Below, in pieces: positions 45,146 through 54,390 of a DNA stretch of 64,000 nt (positions are counted from its first letter, which is position 1; the number at the start of each line of letters is the position of its first letter). The position numbers and the translations under genes are program-made. Under the pieces are notes generated by a model. That model made no database searches. It saw only the letters and a list, made by a program, of their open reading frames with translations, and was not told the origin of the DNA. Source of the DNA: a bacterium (GTDB taxonomy: Bacteria > Planctomycetota > Planctomycetia > Pirellulales > Pirellulaceae); assembly GCA_016124445.1 (NCBI GenBank), contig WGNR01000020.1:186001-250000 (forward strand), given 5' to 3'.

Positions 45146-46006
45146 CTACTTCTTGGCAGGCGTCGGTTTTTTGTCTTTGTCTGGGTTGGGTGCCTCGAGA
45201 TTGATCTCCTTCTTGCCGGTACCTTCGTAGCCAGCCTTCGGAGTTCCATCTTCGTTAAGCGCACCAAGCGTCCACAGAACGCCACGCGACATCATGCTGA
45301 GCCAGGCGTCGTTGTTCATCGTTTCGTTGTAATGGCCCAGCGTGGTCGAGAAGGTTTTGGTTCCCTCGTATTCGTTGGTCCAGATGCAAACGTGGTCCTT
45401 CTTGGTATCGACGCCATACGCTTTGGCAAGCGGAGTGGCGGTGTCCCAGGTTTTTTCGATCTTGTACAGTTCGCCCCGGTCAACCTTCCAGTTCTGCGGA
45501 AAGCCTTTCATGATTGGGTGATCGGACTGGATCGTGACGACATCTAGCGGATGCTTTCCTTCGTGACTGGTCGAACGCTGACCGATCAGCTCGCGCCACT
45601 TGTCGGTCTTGGCATTGCGGTAGCTATGCATCGAGCAATGAATGAAGATCGCGGGGATCTTGTTCTCGGTGTGCGCTTTGACGATGCCTTCCACGAAGGC
45701 GACATCGGTCACGCTGCCGTAGCATTCGTTATGCACGACAATGTCGTACGGTTTGATCCAGTCGTGGTTTTCATACACAGGCACTTTGATGTCTTTGCCA
45801 CTGCCGGCCAGGGCGACGTCCCACTCGATATTCACGCGTTGGCTCAGGCCTTGCGTGATGATTTTGATCTGGTTGGGGTAATCGTGGCAGCAGCCACCGG
45901 TGATCAACAACCCTTTGAGCTTGGTCTTCTCTTCAGCGACCAGACTGCTCGAAACGGCCAGCACGAACAGCAGGACCAGCAGCGGGCGAACAATTCGATA
46001 TGTCAT
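45146..46006 (-). CDS. Exported ThuA domain protein
   Basis: The protein has 286 residues. A signal peptide ends near SSLVAEEK. A ThuA-like (glutamine-amidotransferase-fold) domain covers about 28-245, with LLITGGCCHDYPNQI at the start, VVHNECYGSV, and WTNEYEGTKTFSTTLGHYNE towards the end. The C-terminal tail is Lys/Pro-rich and likely flexible. ThuA domains occur in trehalose-utilisation-type loci and in planctomycete envelope proteins; catalysis is unproven. It follows the DUF1080-ThuA gene by 37 bp and is probably co-transcribed with it. Confidence 0.92.
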   Translation of the reverse strand: MTYRIVRPLLVLLFVLAVSSSLVAEEKTKLKGLLITGGCCHDYPNQIKIITQGLSQRVNIEWDVALAGSGKDIKVPVYENHDWIKPYDIVVHNECYGSVTDVAFVEGIVKAHTENKIPAIFIHCSMHSYRNAKTDKWRELIGQRSTSHEGKHPLDVVTIQSDHPIMKGFPQNWKVDRGELYKIEKTWDTATPLAKAYGVDTKKDHVCIWTNEYEGTKTFSTTLGHYNETMNNDAWLSMMSRGVLWTLGALNEDGTPKAGYEGTGKKEINLEAPNPDKDKKPTPAKK

Positions 46007-46043
46007 GAGGTGTATTTCCTGAAAAGGGAATGTTTAGCAATAA

Positions 46044-47561
46044 CTACTTGCCGACACTCGGTGCCGTGGGGCTTTCCAGATCGCCCAAGGCAAACTGAAT
46101 TCCATCAAGATAGAACTGCAACATGTGCGGGTTCCAGTAGATCTCTTCACGATGTCCCAAGGAACTGTAGAAGACGCGGCCTTCCCCATATTTGCGAACC
46201 CAAGAGACGGCGAAATCACTATCTTCGCGTTTGATGCCACCCTTCTTCATGTTCGTCTTGTCGACATCAAGCGACAGAAGAACGTGCAGCGATTCACGCG
46301 AGTATGGATCGCGGAACTGGTAGATTTCGTCGACGATGCTGAAATCTTTGCCGCCGAAAGCTGCCATCAACGGATGATTGGGGTCGTCAACCTTGATGCC
46401 AACTTCCTCGTGCCAGGGGTGGCCGTTGAAGTAGCCGCCGATCAGCTTACCAAACTCTTCCCAGTGATAGTTGGCATCACTGGCAGCATGAAAACCAACC
46501 AGTCCTTTGCCGCTGTTGACGAAATCGAGAAGGCTTTTGCGGAACATTTCTTCCGCTTCTTCTGCATTCATCTTCTTGCCGGCGGCTGCCAGCTTTGCGA
46601 GGTCTTCGCCGCGTGGCTTGATCCACGAACCCGTCGTGTTGACCATGACCAAGGTGTCGTAATCCTTAAGCGTTTCCGGCGAGAGCATCGTCAGGTCTTC
46701 GGTGATTCGGGCATCAAAGGCACCCGTCTTTTCGCCAAGCATCTTTACCGCCACGGCGCCAACCGGAATCGAACTATGTCGGAAGCCGGCTGGGCGAGTG
46801 AAAACCAGTACGTTTTCTTTTTTCGTAGGCTCGACGCGCGGCTTGGCAGGCAGGGCAGCTTCGATCTTGGAAAGCTGCTCCGGAGTGACCAGTTCGCGAA
46901 TGTAGATGTTGCGGAAGTAGAGCGTGTTGCCATGGTTCTGCAGTTCGATCTGACCGGTGCGGTAGATTGGCTTGTCGCGCTCCCAGTAGTTTTCCATCAC
47001 CACGTCATCGACGACCAGCTTGCCATTGAGTTTGACCGTCACGCGATCGTCGATCATGCGGATGTAAAAGGTGTTCCACTCGCCGACCGGATTATCGGCC
47101 ATAACCGTCGGATTGCTCGGATTCTTCTGGTTGTTGAATAAGCCGCCGGAGCCGATGTCGCGATTTTTGGGGTCCCAGATCTGAACTTGAGGTGAGCCGC
47201 GGAGGTAGATGCCGCTGTCCCCTTTTTCTTTGATTTTGAAATCGACGTACATTTCAAAATCGGCGTAGTCTTTAGCTGTGCACAGGCTTTGTCCTTTGCC
47301 GTCGAACACGAGAACACCATCTTCGACGTTCCAATGTGCTCGCATCGACTCGTCCGCTTTGGCTTGGGCCGCAGCGAGTTCTTCTTTCGACATCGTGGCG
47401 CGAGTCTTAGGATTGCCCACTAAGCCTTTCCAGCCAGACAGATCTTTGCCGTTGAAAAGTGCTTTAAAGCCACCGGGAGGTTGATTCAAAGCGGGTTCTT
47501 CAGCTACGCAGAGTGTAGCCATGCCAAGCAGCAGGCCGAAGGTGCATACCAGACGCAACAT
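46044..47561 (-). CDS. Exported DUF1080 plus ThuA fusion protein
   Basis: The protein has 505 residues from the ATG at 47559-47561, chosen because AGGAG lies 10 nt upstream. The frame is open to 47618. A signal peptide ends near TLCVAEEP. The DUF1080 (3-keto-disaccharide hydrolase-like, concanavalin-fold) domain lies at about 30-230 (KALFNGKDLSGWKGLVG, HWNVEDGVLVFDGKG, GEWNTFYIRM). The ThuA domain follows at about 250-490 (VLVFTRPAGFRHSSIPVGA, VGFHAASDANYHW, VFYSSLGHREEIYW). The order matches the first two domains of the 1,663-residue protein at 26789. Likely acts on sugars outside the cytoplasm. Confidence 0.93.
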   Translation of the reverse strand: MLRLVCTFGLLLGMATLCVAEEPALNQPPGGFKALFNGKDLSGWKGLVGNPKTRATMSKEELAAAQAKADESMRAHWNVEDGVLVFDGKGQSLCTAKDYADFEMYVDFKIKEKGDSGIYLRGSPQVQIWDPKNRDIGSGGLFNNQKNPSNPTVMADNPVGEWNTFYIRMIDDRVTVKLNGKLVVDDVVMENYWERDKPIYRTGQIELQNHGNTLYFRNIYIRELVTPEQLSKIEAALPAKPRVEPTKKENVLVFTRPAGFRHSSIPVGAVAVKMLGEKTGAFDARITEDLTMLSPETLKDYDTLVMVNTTGSWIKPRGEDLAKLAAAGKKMNAEEAEEMFRKSLLDFVNSGKGLVGFHAASDANYHWEEFGKLIGGYFNGHPWHEEVGIKVDDPNHPLMAAFGGKDFSIVDEIYQFRDPYSRESLHVLLSLDVDKTNMKKGGIKREDSDFAVSWVRKYGEGRVFYSSLGHREEIYWNPHMLQFYLDGIQFALGDLESPTAPSVGK

Positions 47562-47768
47562 GGAAGAGATTCTCCTCAAGAGGGTGCTTACGTGGTGGGA
47601 GGGCAGATGGTTGCCCAATCAGGAAGGGATCCGCTCGATTCGACCAGGGAGGGTGGGACCGGCGACCGACACCCATCATAATCGGTTAAATAGGCAAAGG
47701 GAATCAACTAGACGAATCCCTGTCGCAAGATCTGCGACCCCCTGAGACCGACCTTTCCCCAGGCCACC

Positions 47769-48323
47769 ATGAAGCGATTTCTGCAACATCTATTCGCCAG
47801 GCTGATTTATTGGCCGTCGTACCTGTTCAATTGGACCATGATTCGCGGCCTAAGATGGTGGCACTGGTACGACGAGATCGCCCCCCATGTTTACGTAGGG
47901 GCGGTGCCCTCGCGGCTGATCGCGAAAGAATTGGCCGAAAACGGTATTCGTGGGGTGATTAACACCTGCCAGGAATATGAAGGTCCACTGGATATTTATA
48001 GACAATATGACGTCGAGCAGCTTTACCTGCCCACGATCGACTTTCAGCCACCGACGGTCGAGGATATCGAGCAAGGTGTCTCGTTTATCGAGAAGTACGT
48101 CGCCCAGGGAAAGGACGTGTATATCCACTGCAAGGCAGGCCGCGCACGCAGCGCGACCATTGCGCTGTGCTGGCTGTTAAAGGCCAAGAGAATGACTCCA
48201 GAGCAGGCACAAGGCTACCTGCAAGAGAAACGCCGCCAGGTGATGCCGAAGCTGTACCTTCGATCGGTGGTGCAGTCGTACTATCGAGAGCTGAACGATT
48301 CCGCCAATCAGCCAAACCCGTAG
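47769..48323 (+). CDS. PTPMT1-like dual-specificity phosphatase
   Basis: The protein has 184 residues. A hydrophobic, aromatic N-terminus (LIYWPSYLFNW) could be a membrane anchor. The catalytic loop is HCKAGRARSAT with Cys121 and Arg127, preceded by a candidate general acid Asp91 (TIDFQPP). WYDEIAPHVYVGAVPS and GIRGVINTCQEYEG resemble PTPMT1, the mitochondrial phosphatidylglycerophosphate phosphatase. The CKAGR(A/S)RSAT loop is characteristic of that group. A phospholipid substrate (PGP for phosphatidylglycerol or cardiolipin synthesis) is thus plausible but not proven. Neighbours do not help. Confidence 0.9.
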   Translation: MKRFLQHLFARLIYWPSYLFNWTMIRGLRWWHWYDEIAPHVYVGAVPSRLIAKELAENGIRGVINTCQEYEGPLDIYRQYDVEQLYLPTIDFQPPTVEDIEQGVSFIEKYVAQGKDVYIHCKAGRARSATIALCWLLKAKRMTPEQAQGYLQEKRRQVMPKLYLRSVVQSYYRELNDSANQPNP

Positions 48324-48344
48324 ATGCGGTGAAGGCAAGTGCCG

Positions 48345-48692
48345 TTAGGCACCACCCATTGCGTTGGCCTGTGACCAGGCATCGATGATCGGGTTGAGAA
48401 GCATAATCAAAAAGATGACAACGCCGATGGGAAACGCGATCGTCAGAAAAACCATCACGGAAGTCACCAGAATCTTCATCCAGCGACTGTATTTGGGGCT
48501 GATCCACATCAGCGGAAGTGCGAACGGCCCCATCGTCAGAAGCATCGTCCAGATGACCAGATGACTGTTAGCAGCGCCGCGCACAATCGGATTGACGCCA
48601 CCGTTGGAGGTGCGTTCGACCGGCAACGGCGGCGAATCGGTTACCGCCGGCAGGTTCGAAGGGGCATCCAGTAGTTCAGGTTTCGCGGTCAT
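48345..48692 (-). CDS. Small membrane protein, hypothetical
   Basis: The protein has 115 residues from the ATG at 48690-48692. Longer frames to 48911 overlap the region antisense to the pterin dehydratase gene and are rejected. Two membrane helices lie at about 48-66 and 80-103 (LVTSVMVFLTIAFPIGVVIF). The N-terminal 45 residues are Pro/Ser-rich and probably disordered. It converges with the phosphatase gene with a 21-bp gap. No family is recognised. Confidence 0.65.
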   Translation of the reverse strand: MTAKPELLDAPSNLPAVTDSPPLPVERTSNGGVNPIVRGAANSHLVIWTMLLTMGPFALPLMWISPKYSRWMKILVTSVMVFLTIAFPIGVVIFLIMLLNPIIDAWSQANAMGGA

Positions 48693-48823
48693 GGTGAATA
48701 CCACCGTCCTGAGAATTTCAATCGACTTTGAAGCGTGTGCGCAGGGTTTGTTGAAGTGTACGTCATCCGGCGGCATATGCAAAAGCGGCTGGAATTGCTG
48801 TATGCATAAGGAGTTACGGCTGG

Positions 48824-49186
48824 TTACGACTTCAATTCGATCGGAATCTGGTCGATCTTGGCAGCCAAAATAAAGTCGTTCTCGCTCAGCCCACCGATCG
48901 CGTGGGTCCAAAGTTCGATCGAAACGTTCCGGTAACCGGCGATGTGCAGGTCGGGATGATGCCCATCTTCTTCGGCAACTGCGGCGACCTTGTTAAAAAA
49001 ATTCATACCTGCCATGAAGTTTTTGACGGTCCAATCTTTACGGATCCGTTGGCCTTCATGGGTCAGGTACCAACCATTGAGATTTCCCAATTGGACCTTC
49101 GCCTCGTCGAGTGGGCAAGGATCGACGCCCCCTTCGCAGGGTTTGCATTTCTTTTGCGTCAACTGCTTGGTGGTTTGGATATCCAT
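48824..49186 (-). CDS. 4a-hydroxytetrahydrobiopterin dehydratase (pterin-4a-carbinolamine dehydratase)
   Basis: The protein has 120 residues. Core motifs are EEDGHHPDLHI and IELWTHAIGGLSENDFILAAKID, both diagnostic for PCD/DCoH. The N-terminus has a Cys-rich stretch (KKCKPCEGG, DPC), common in bacterial members. The enzyme dehydrates 4a-hydroxytetrahydropterins; it also supports other pterin pathways such as molybdopterin-related ones. No aromatic amino acid hydroxylase gene is visible nearby. A hairpin terminator of the upstream TPR gene lies just before its start. Confidence 0.94.
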   Translation of the reverse strand: MDIQTTKQLTQKKCKPCEGGVDPCPLDEAKVQLGNLNGWYLTHEGQRIRKDWTVKNFMAGMNFFNKVAAVAEEDGHHPDLHIAGYRNVSIELWTHAIGGLSENDFILAAKIDQIPIELKS

Positions 49187-49205
49187 GGCTCAGCGATCCT
49201 TTCAT

Positions 49206-49235
49206 AAAAAAAGCCCCGGCAATCAAGGCCGGGGC
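49206..49235 (-). terminator. Rho-independent terminator of the 49314-51080 gene
   Basis: On the minus strand GCCCCGGC pairs with GCCGGGGC (49228-49235 with 49213-49220) around a 7-base loop, and a run of seven T follows (plus-strand A-run at 49206-49212). It ends about 20 bp before the next minus-strand gene starts. Confidence 0.93.
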
Positions 49236-49313
49236 AAGTTAGCGAGTACCTCGGCCGCCTTGCTCTAATTCTCGCGAAACCGCAGCGAGAAGCAAATCGG
49301 CCTGACCGAAGTT

Positions 49314-51080
49314 CTACGATTTAGAAACCGGATCCATGTCAGGGGCCGGTTCCATCATCTCAGGTTCTTTGGTTTCTTCCTTCTTTTCAGCCGACTGATT
49401 TTTCTCGGCCTTCTTGAGATCTTCGGCCACATCCGACGCAGGCCCGGCGATTGTTTCGGTTGGGCCTCCTTCCTTGGTCAGTTGAAGTTCTCGCCAGGGC
49501 TGGCTCTTTTCGTACGCGGTCAGCTCTTTCTTTAAGTGCTCGCGAATCTCGGCTGCTCCTTCATCGCTGCCGGCAACTTCAACCGCTTTCTTTGACCATT
49601 TCCGAGCGTTGTCGAAGTCACCTTTTTCCGCGTAGGCAGCTGCCAAGGTCGAAAGGATATGGGCTTGGGAATACTCGGTGACTTTGCTCGCCTCTTCGGC
49701 GTACTTCACCGCTTTCTCGGCGTTGCGGACATCTTTGTTCGGAGAAGTAGCCATGACCCATGCCAGGTTGTTCAGGATGCCACCTTCTTCGTCGTCCTGA
49801 ATCTTCAGGGCATCCAGGTAGCACTGGACCGCTTCGGCATGTTTGCCATAGGAAAGCAGTGCGTCCCCTTTGCCTCGCAGAGCCTGGAGATCGTCGGGGT
49901 GCTTCTTAAGAACTTCGTTGTAAACTTCGACCGCTTTGCGGGGACGGCTGTCGACCTGGTAGAGGGCCGCCAATTGCAGGCTGATCGATTCGTTCTCTTT
50001 GCTGCGTGCCTGAAGTGCTTCCAGGTCGCGGATTGCTTCGGAATAGTTGCCTTCGCGAGCATTGAGCGTGGCACGCATCAGCAAAGCCTGCATGTTACCA
50101 GTGTCGGAAGCCAAGGCACGTTCGATATCTTGCAACGCCGCTTTGTAATCTTCCTGTTGGACATACAAGCTCGCTCGCATCAACAAAGCCGGAACACTGC
50201 GCGGAGCCAAAACGAGCACCTGGTCGAGGTCATCGGTTGCCCCGTCCAGATCGCCCGCCATCGTTTTGAACTGGGCTCGCAAAAGGTAGCCGATCGGTGA
50301 ATTCGGGTTTGCTTTGACGATCTTATCGACCGCTTTGATGGCCTGGTCGAATTCGCCCAACTGAGCAAATGCCCGGGCATAGGCCTGCAGCGAAGTGAGA
50401 TCGCCAGGGGCGAGTTGTTCAGTCACGATTTTCAGATCTGCCAGCGCCTTTTCAAACTCTTTCTTTTCAAGGTAGATGAGCCCACGCAGACGGTAAGCAT
50501 CGGCGTTGTTGGGGTTCGCCTCGATCGCCTTGGTAAGGACTTCGATTTGTTCTTCGGGAGTCTTGGTGAAGACTAGCGAAACGACCAGTGCCTGCGAGAG
50601 CGGTTCGCCGGTTCCTTTGAGGAGTTCGACCGCTTTTTCGATGCTCGCTTTGGCTTCTTCCTTATTACCTTCGGGCATCAATAGCAATCGGGCTTTAAGC
50701 AGGTAGAGCATGCCGACCGAGTCGTCATACTTCAAGCCTCGGTCAACTTCGGCGACCGCTTTGTCTCGCAGCTCTTTCCAGTCCTTTCGCTGTTGGGCTT
50801 CTTGCAGGATCCCCTTGCCCATTGTCTCGGCTCGCTGATAACGGACCGAAGTAAGAAGTTGCTTGGCGAAAACCTGGTCTTCTTCGTGAAGCCCTTTTTT
50901 CAGTGCCGACTCGCACAAATCGGCCACCTTGGCCAGGTCTTCCATGTTTTCCGCTTCGAGCTTCAAATCGACCGCTTTGTCGAGATCGGCTTGGCCGGCG
51001 TAGTCTTCGGCAGCAAGAGGGAGGGTTACCAGCCCGCTCAAGAGCGCGGCCACGAGGAAGAGAGTGAATCGCCCGGCCAT
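49314..51080 (-). CDS. Exported TPR protein
   Basis: The protein has 588 residues. A signal peptide ends near TLPLAAEDY. Roughly 12 TPR units run from about 95 to 500, with signatures such as ADAYRLRGLIYLEKKEFEKA, PIGYLLRAQFKTMAGDL, PALLMRASLYVQQEDYKAA and LQALRGKGDALLSYGKHAEA. The final 80 residues are acidic and Lys/Glu-rich (EDLKKAEKNQSAEKKEETK). It is a likely periplasmic scaffold. A terminator follows, and it is divergent from the PQQ-propeller lipoprotein gene. Confidence 0.92.
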   Translation of the reverse strand: MAGRFTLFLVAALLSGLVTLPLAAEDYAGQADLDKAVDLKLEAENMEDLAKVADLCESALKKGLHEEDQVFAKQLLTSVRYQRAETMGKGILQEAQQRKDWKELRDKAVAEVDRGLKYDDSVGMLYLLKARLLLMPEGNKEEAKASIEKAVELLKGTGEPLSQALVVSLVFTKTPEEQIEVLTKAIEANPNNADAYRLRGLIYLEKKEFEKALADLKIVTEQLAPGDLTSLQAYARAFAQLGEFDQAIKAVDKIVKANPNSPIGYLLRAQFKTMAGDLDGATDDLDQVLVLAPRSVPALLMRASLYVQQEDYKAALQDIERALASDTGNMQALLMRATLNAREGNYSEAIRDLEALQARSKENESISLQLAALYQVDSRPRKAVEVYNEVLKKHPDDLQALRGKGDALLSYGKHAEAVQCYLDALKIQDDEEGGILNNLAWVMATSPNKDVRNAEKAVKYAEEASKVTEYSQAHILSTLAAAYAEKGDFDNARKWSKKAVEVAGSDEGAAEIREHLKKELTAYEKSQPWRELQLTKEGGPTETIAGPASDVAEDLKKAEKNQSAEKKEETKEPEMMEPAPDMDPVSKS

Positions 51081-51247
51081 GGTGTTTTATCTAACTCCTT
51101 GAGAATATTGTGGAAGCGGACCCGCGTTTCATCCTATTCTATGCGATTGGGAAGGCCTTGCCACAACGAGAGGCCAGGGAATTTATTTCGATTTGGCAGT
51201 TTGCGAAGAAGCACTGCTGTCACGGTCTCGACCGAGGGAGAAGCAAG

Positions 51248-52543
51248 ATGCAGCTTGATATTCGATGGGTAATGGTATTGGCTCTGCTGCTGGGGTGCCG
51301 TCAGGAACCAGTGGAAGAGATTCACTTTACAGCCGGCGCCGGGGTGAAAGCCGTGCAGCCAATCGCCATACCAACCAACAGTTGGCCTTGGTGGCGTGGC
51401 CAGCAGCGTGACTCGATCGAGCATCAAGATATTGTCCCATTTGATTGGAAGACCCAGCCTCACGTAGGCTGGAGCGCCAAAATCCAAGGACTGGGACACT
51501 CCTCGCCGATTGTCGTCGGAGACAAGGTTCTGATTACGACAGCCGACGAGCGCCAGGAAACCAAATCGCTGGTTTGCTACGAAGCTGAGAGTGGGAAATC
51601 GCTTTGGACCACCGTCGTGCATCAGGGCGGTTTTATGCGTACCCACCAAAAGAACTCCCAGGCATCGGCCACTCCAGCAACCGATGGCAAGTACGTTTTC
51701 ACCGCGTTTATCGTGAAAGACTCACTCTATGTCTCCGCGATCGACCTGAAAGGACAAATCGTCTGGCAGAAGGAGGCGGGGCCATTTCGCAGCCAGCACG
51801 GATACGGCAGCTCGCCGTTGGTTTATGGTTCGTACGTGATCGTTCTGGCCGATTCGAACGGACCTGGGTTTCTGGCGGCCTTAAACCGGGATTCGGGTGA
51901 CATCGTCTGGCGGGTATCTCGAGCCAACGACCCCAGTTACAGCACACCGACGCTCGGCGATATCGCCGGGAAGAAGCAACTGATTGTCGGCGGAACGGGT
52001 AAGGTGACGAGCTACAATCCCGACGACGGCGCCATCTATTGGTTCGCCGATGGTCCTGCCAAGACGATTGCCAACACGCCTGCCATTGCCGGAGACATTG
52101 TCATTTGCACCGGCGGTTTTCCTCAGAATGGGGCGATTGCGATTCGTGCGGATGGCAGTGGCGATGTGACCGATACGCATGTCCTCTGGACGGCTAGAGA
52201 ACGTATCTATGTCCCCTCACCAATCGTGATCGACAACAAACTATACGCGGTTAACGACGAAGGCATCGGGCTCTGCTACGACACGCAAACCGGCAAACGC
52301 CTTAGCAGGGCTCGAATCGGTGGTAAATTCAGTGCTTCGCTGACTCAGTACGGCGGACAGATGCTGGTTCCAGATGAAGATGGCACGATGCGTGTCTTTG
52401 ATGCCAATCCCCGGTTTGACGATGTCGCCCAATTTCAGTTGGAAGGGATGGGATTCGCCAGCCCGGTTTTTGCCGAGGGAAAGCTATACTGGCGGACCTC
52501 CACACATCTTTATTGCCTGGAACCAGCGGCCCCAAGTTCCTGA
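51248..52543 (+). CDS. Lipoprotein with PQQ-type beta-propeller
   Basis: The protein has 431 residues from the ATG at 51248-51250, with GGGAGAAG just upstream. The frame opens at 51110, but the internal ATG gives a proper lipoprotein signal. The lipobox LLGC places the acylated cysteine at about residue 16. The propeller covers about 50-425, with WPWWRGQQRDS and blades such as CYEAESGKSLWTT, LNRDSGDIVWRVS and YDTQTGKRLSRAR. It resembles BamB-like or outer-membrane propeller lipoproteins found widely in planctomycetes. No dehydrogenase active site is seen. Confidence 0.92.
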   Translation: MQLDIRWVMVLALLLGCRQEPVEEIHFTAGAGVKAVQPIAIPTNSWPWWRGQQRDSIEHQDIVPFDWKTQPHVGWSAKIQGLGHSSPIVVGDKVLITTADERQETKSLVCYEAESGKSLWTTVVHQGGFMRTHQKNSQASATPATDGKYVFTAFIVKDSLYVSAIDLKGQIVWQKEAGPFRSQHGYGSSPLVYGSYVIVLADSNGPGFLAALNRDSGDIVWRVSRANDPSYSTPTLGDIAGKKQLIVGGTGKVTSYNPDDGAIYWFADGPAKTIANTPAIAGDIVICTGGFPQNGAIAIRADGSGDVTDTHVLWTARERIYVPSPIVIDNKLYAVNDEGIGLCYDTQTGKRLSRARIGGKFSASLTQYGGQMLVPDEDGTMRVFDANPRFDDVAQFQLEGMGFASPVFAEGKLYWRTSTHLYCLEPAAPSS

Positions 52544-52727
52544 TCCTGGACAGGGCAAAGAGATGCTTCTTCGGTCGCCTGACGGGCTGTCCGCGGTCGC
52601 GGGTTCGAAAAACTTGGCCAGCAGGGTGATCCCACGAGACATCATTTTGCTGTAACTTGTTGGTGTGCAAGCGTTTGACGCTAGAAAATCTCTAGCCGCA
52701 AATCGGGCTAATTCAGCCATTATTCTT

Positions 52728-52756
52728 TTGACACACCCTGGTGCCGCCGTTATATT
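52728..52756 (+). promoter_or_regulatory. Near-consensus sigma-70 promoter of the four-gene locus
   Basis: TTGACA at 52728-52733 is a perfect -35. TATATT at 52751-52756 is a -10 with one mismatch, and the spacer is 17 bp. The expected start site is near 52763, leaving a leader of about 264 nt before the DUF1501 start. This is the best promoter match I found in the window. Confidence 0.8.
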
Positions 52757-52762
52757 AGCCGT

Positions 52763-53026
52763 TTGATGGCGGGAAGCTCTCCTTTGAGAAAGAAGGATTG
52801 AAAATACGCCATTACCTTCCTTAGTTTGCCCGCCTTTTGAAGATTGCCCATTTTGAGGCCATCTGTAGTTGTTCTCAATTCGCTCCGAAAATCCCTGTAG
52901 CTGCAAATCATGGGGTCGGATGTGGATCCCACCTTTTTCTCGGAATCGTTGAAACTTTCGCGCGATTCGAGTCATTCGCTTTAAGCCGAACAAACACACC
53001 CAAAACATTACCTGTTGGAGATGGCC
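52763..53026 (+). other. Long leader with hairpin and tiny ORF
   Basis: The leader includes an 11-codon ORF (52766-52801) that would be almost leaderless. GGCGGG (52768-52773) can pair with CCCGCC (52829-52834) just before TTTT, an arrangement like an attenuator. I recognise no known riboswitch. GGAG at 53017-53020 is the ribosome site for the first gene. Confidence 0.45.
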
Positions 53027-54334
53027 ATGAAGAAGTGTAAGGGAAACCCGCTCAGTCGACGTAATTTCCTCACGGTCGGCGCCGCTGCTGGCCTGGGGCT
53101 AACCATTTCGGACATGCTCCGTCTCCAGGAAGCTCAGGCCGATATCAAGCAGTACGACTTTATCGAAGCCAAAGCTAAGAGTGTCATCCATATCTATCTG
53201 CCAGGTGGTGCCGCTCAGCAGGAATTGTGGGATCCCAAGCCGTTCTCTCCAATCGAATACCGCGGCGAGATGAAGGCCATCAAAACCAACACGGGCGAAT
53301 ACTTCAGCGAAGCTCTGAAAAAGACCGCTCAGATCGCCGACAAGCTCTGCATTATCCGCTCGATGACGCATGGTGAAGCGGCTCACGAACGTGGCACGCA
53401 CAACATGTTCACGGGCTATCGTCCCAGCCCGGCTTTGAAGTTTCCCAGCTTTGGTTCGGTGATCAGCCACGAATATGGCCCACGTAAGAACCTGCCTCCT
53501 TACGTTTGCATTCCGAATCAGCCAAACGAATATGCTGGTACCGGCTATCTGAGCTCGTCGTTCGCTCCGTTCTCGTTGGGTTCCGATCCGGCTAGCGGCG
53601 GATTCAAGGTTCGTGACCTGAGCCTGCCAGGTGGCGTTGACGAAGATCGTTTCTACCGTCGTCGTTCGGCACTCGAAGCGGTCAACGGCTACTTCGCGCA
53701 GAAGAACGAATCGGACTCGGTTGCTGCTATGGATACGTTCTACGAACGAGCCTATAGCATGATTTCGGCTCCGGAAGCTCGCGAAGCGTTCAACATCGAC
53801 GCAGAAGATGCCAAGGTGCGCGATGAATATGGTCGCAACCAGGCTGGTCAGCGAATGCTGATGGCTCGACGTCTGGTCCAAGCCGGTGTCCGTATGGTTA
53901 CGCTGACCTACGGCGGTTGGGACATGCACAATCGCATCACCGACGCCATCAATCGTCAGGTGCCCGACTTCGACCAAGCCTACTCGACCCTGATCAAGGA
54001 TCTGGATCGCAATGGCATGCTCGACGAAACGCTGGTGATGGTGTCGTCGGAATTCGGACGTACGCCGAAGATCAACCAGAATGCTGGTCGTGACCACTGG
54101 CCGAAAGTATTCAGCGTGGCATTGGCCGGTGGCGGCCTGAAGAAGGGCTACATCCACGGCACGTCGAACGCAACTTCCAGCGAACCGGAACTCGATCCGG
54201 TTGGTCCTGAAGATCTGGCAACCACCATGTATCACCAGTTGGGTATCGTCGCCGACAAAGAACTGATGGCTCCTGGCGATCGTCCGATCGAAATCGTCAA
54301 CGGCGGCCGGGTCATCAAGGAAATGTTGGCCTAA
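53027..54334 (+). CDS. DUF1501 domain protein, Tat-exported, first gene of four-gene locus
   Basis: The protein has 435 residues from the ATG at 53027-53029. GGAG lies 6 nt upstream, favouring this over in-frame TTG and ATG codons 12 and 6 nt earlier. The twin-arginine-like signal is LSRRNFLTVGAAAGLGLTIS. DUF1501 motifs are VIHIYLPGGAAQQELWDPKP, GYRPSP, and VSSEFGRTPKINQNAGRDHW near the C-terminus, where H and D residues could bind metal. A promoter and a long leader precede it. Three further exported genes follow on the same strand, so it probably acts with them at the envelope. Confidence 0.95.
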   Translation: MKKCKGNPLSRRNFLTVGAAAGLGLTISDMLRLQEAQADIKQYDFIEAKAKSVIHIYLPGGAAQQELWDPKPFSPIEYRGEMKAIKTNTGEYFSEALKKTAQIADKLCIIRSMTHGEAAHERGTHNMFTGYRPSPALKFPSFGSVISHEYGPRKNLPPYVCIPNQPNEYAGTGYLSSSFAPFSLGSDPASGGFKVRDLSLPGGVDEDRFYRRRSALEAVNGYFAQKNESDSVAAMDTFYERAYSMISAPEAREAFNIDAEDAKVRDEYGRNQAGQRMLMARRLVQAGVRMVTLTYGGWDMHNRITDAINRQVPDFDQAYSTLIKDLDRNGMLDETLVMVSSEFGRTPKINQNAGRDHWPKVFSVALAGGGLKKGYIHGTSNATSSEPELDPVGPEDLATTMYHQLGIVADKELMAPGDRPIEIVNGGRVIKEMLA

Positions 54335-54390
54335 GCAGTTCGCTGCAAATGAGCACGCGAAGGTGAGAAATGCTTCGTCTTCTCGCGACT

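Noticed and set aside
53099-54235. 378-residue minus-strand ORF opposite the DUF1501 gene
   Set aside because: It lies wholly antisense to a well-supported gene, has no ribosome site and matches no family.
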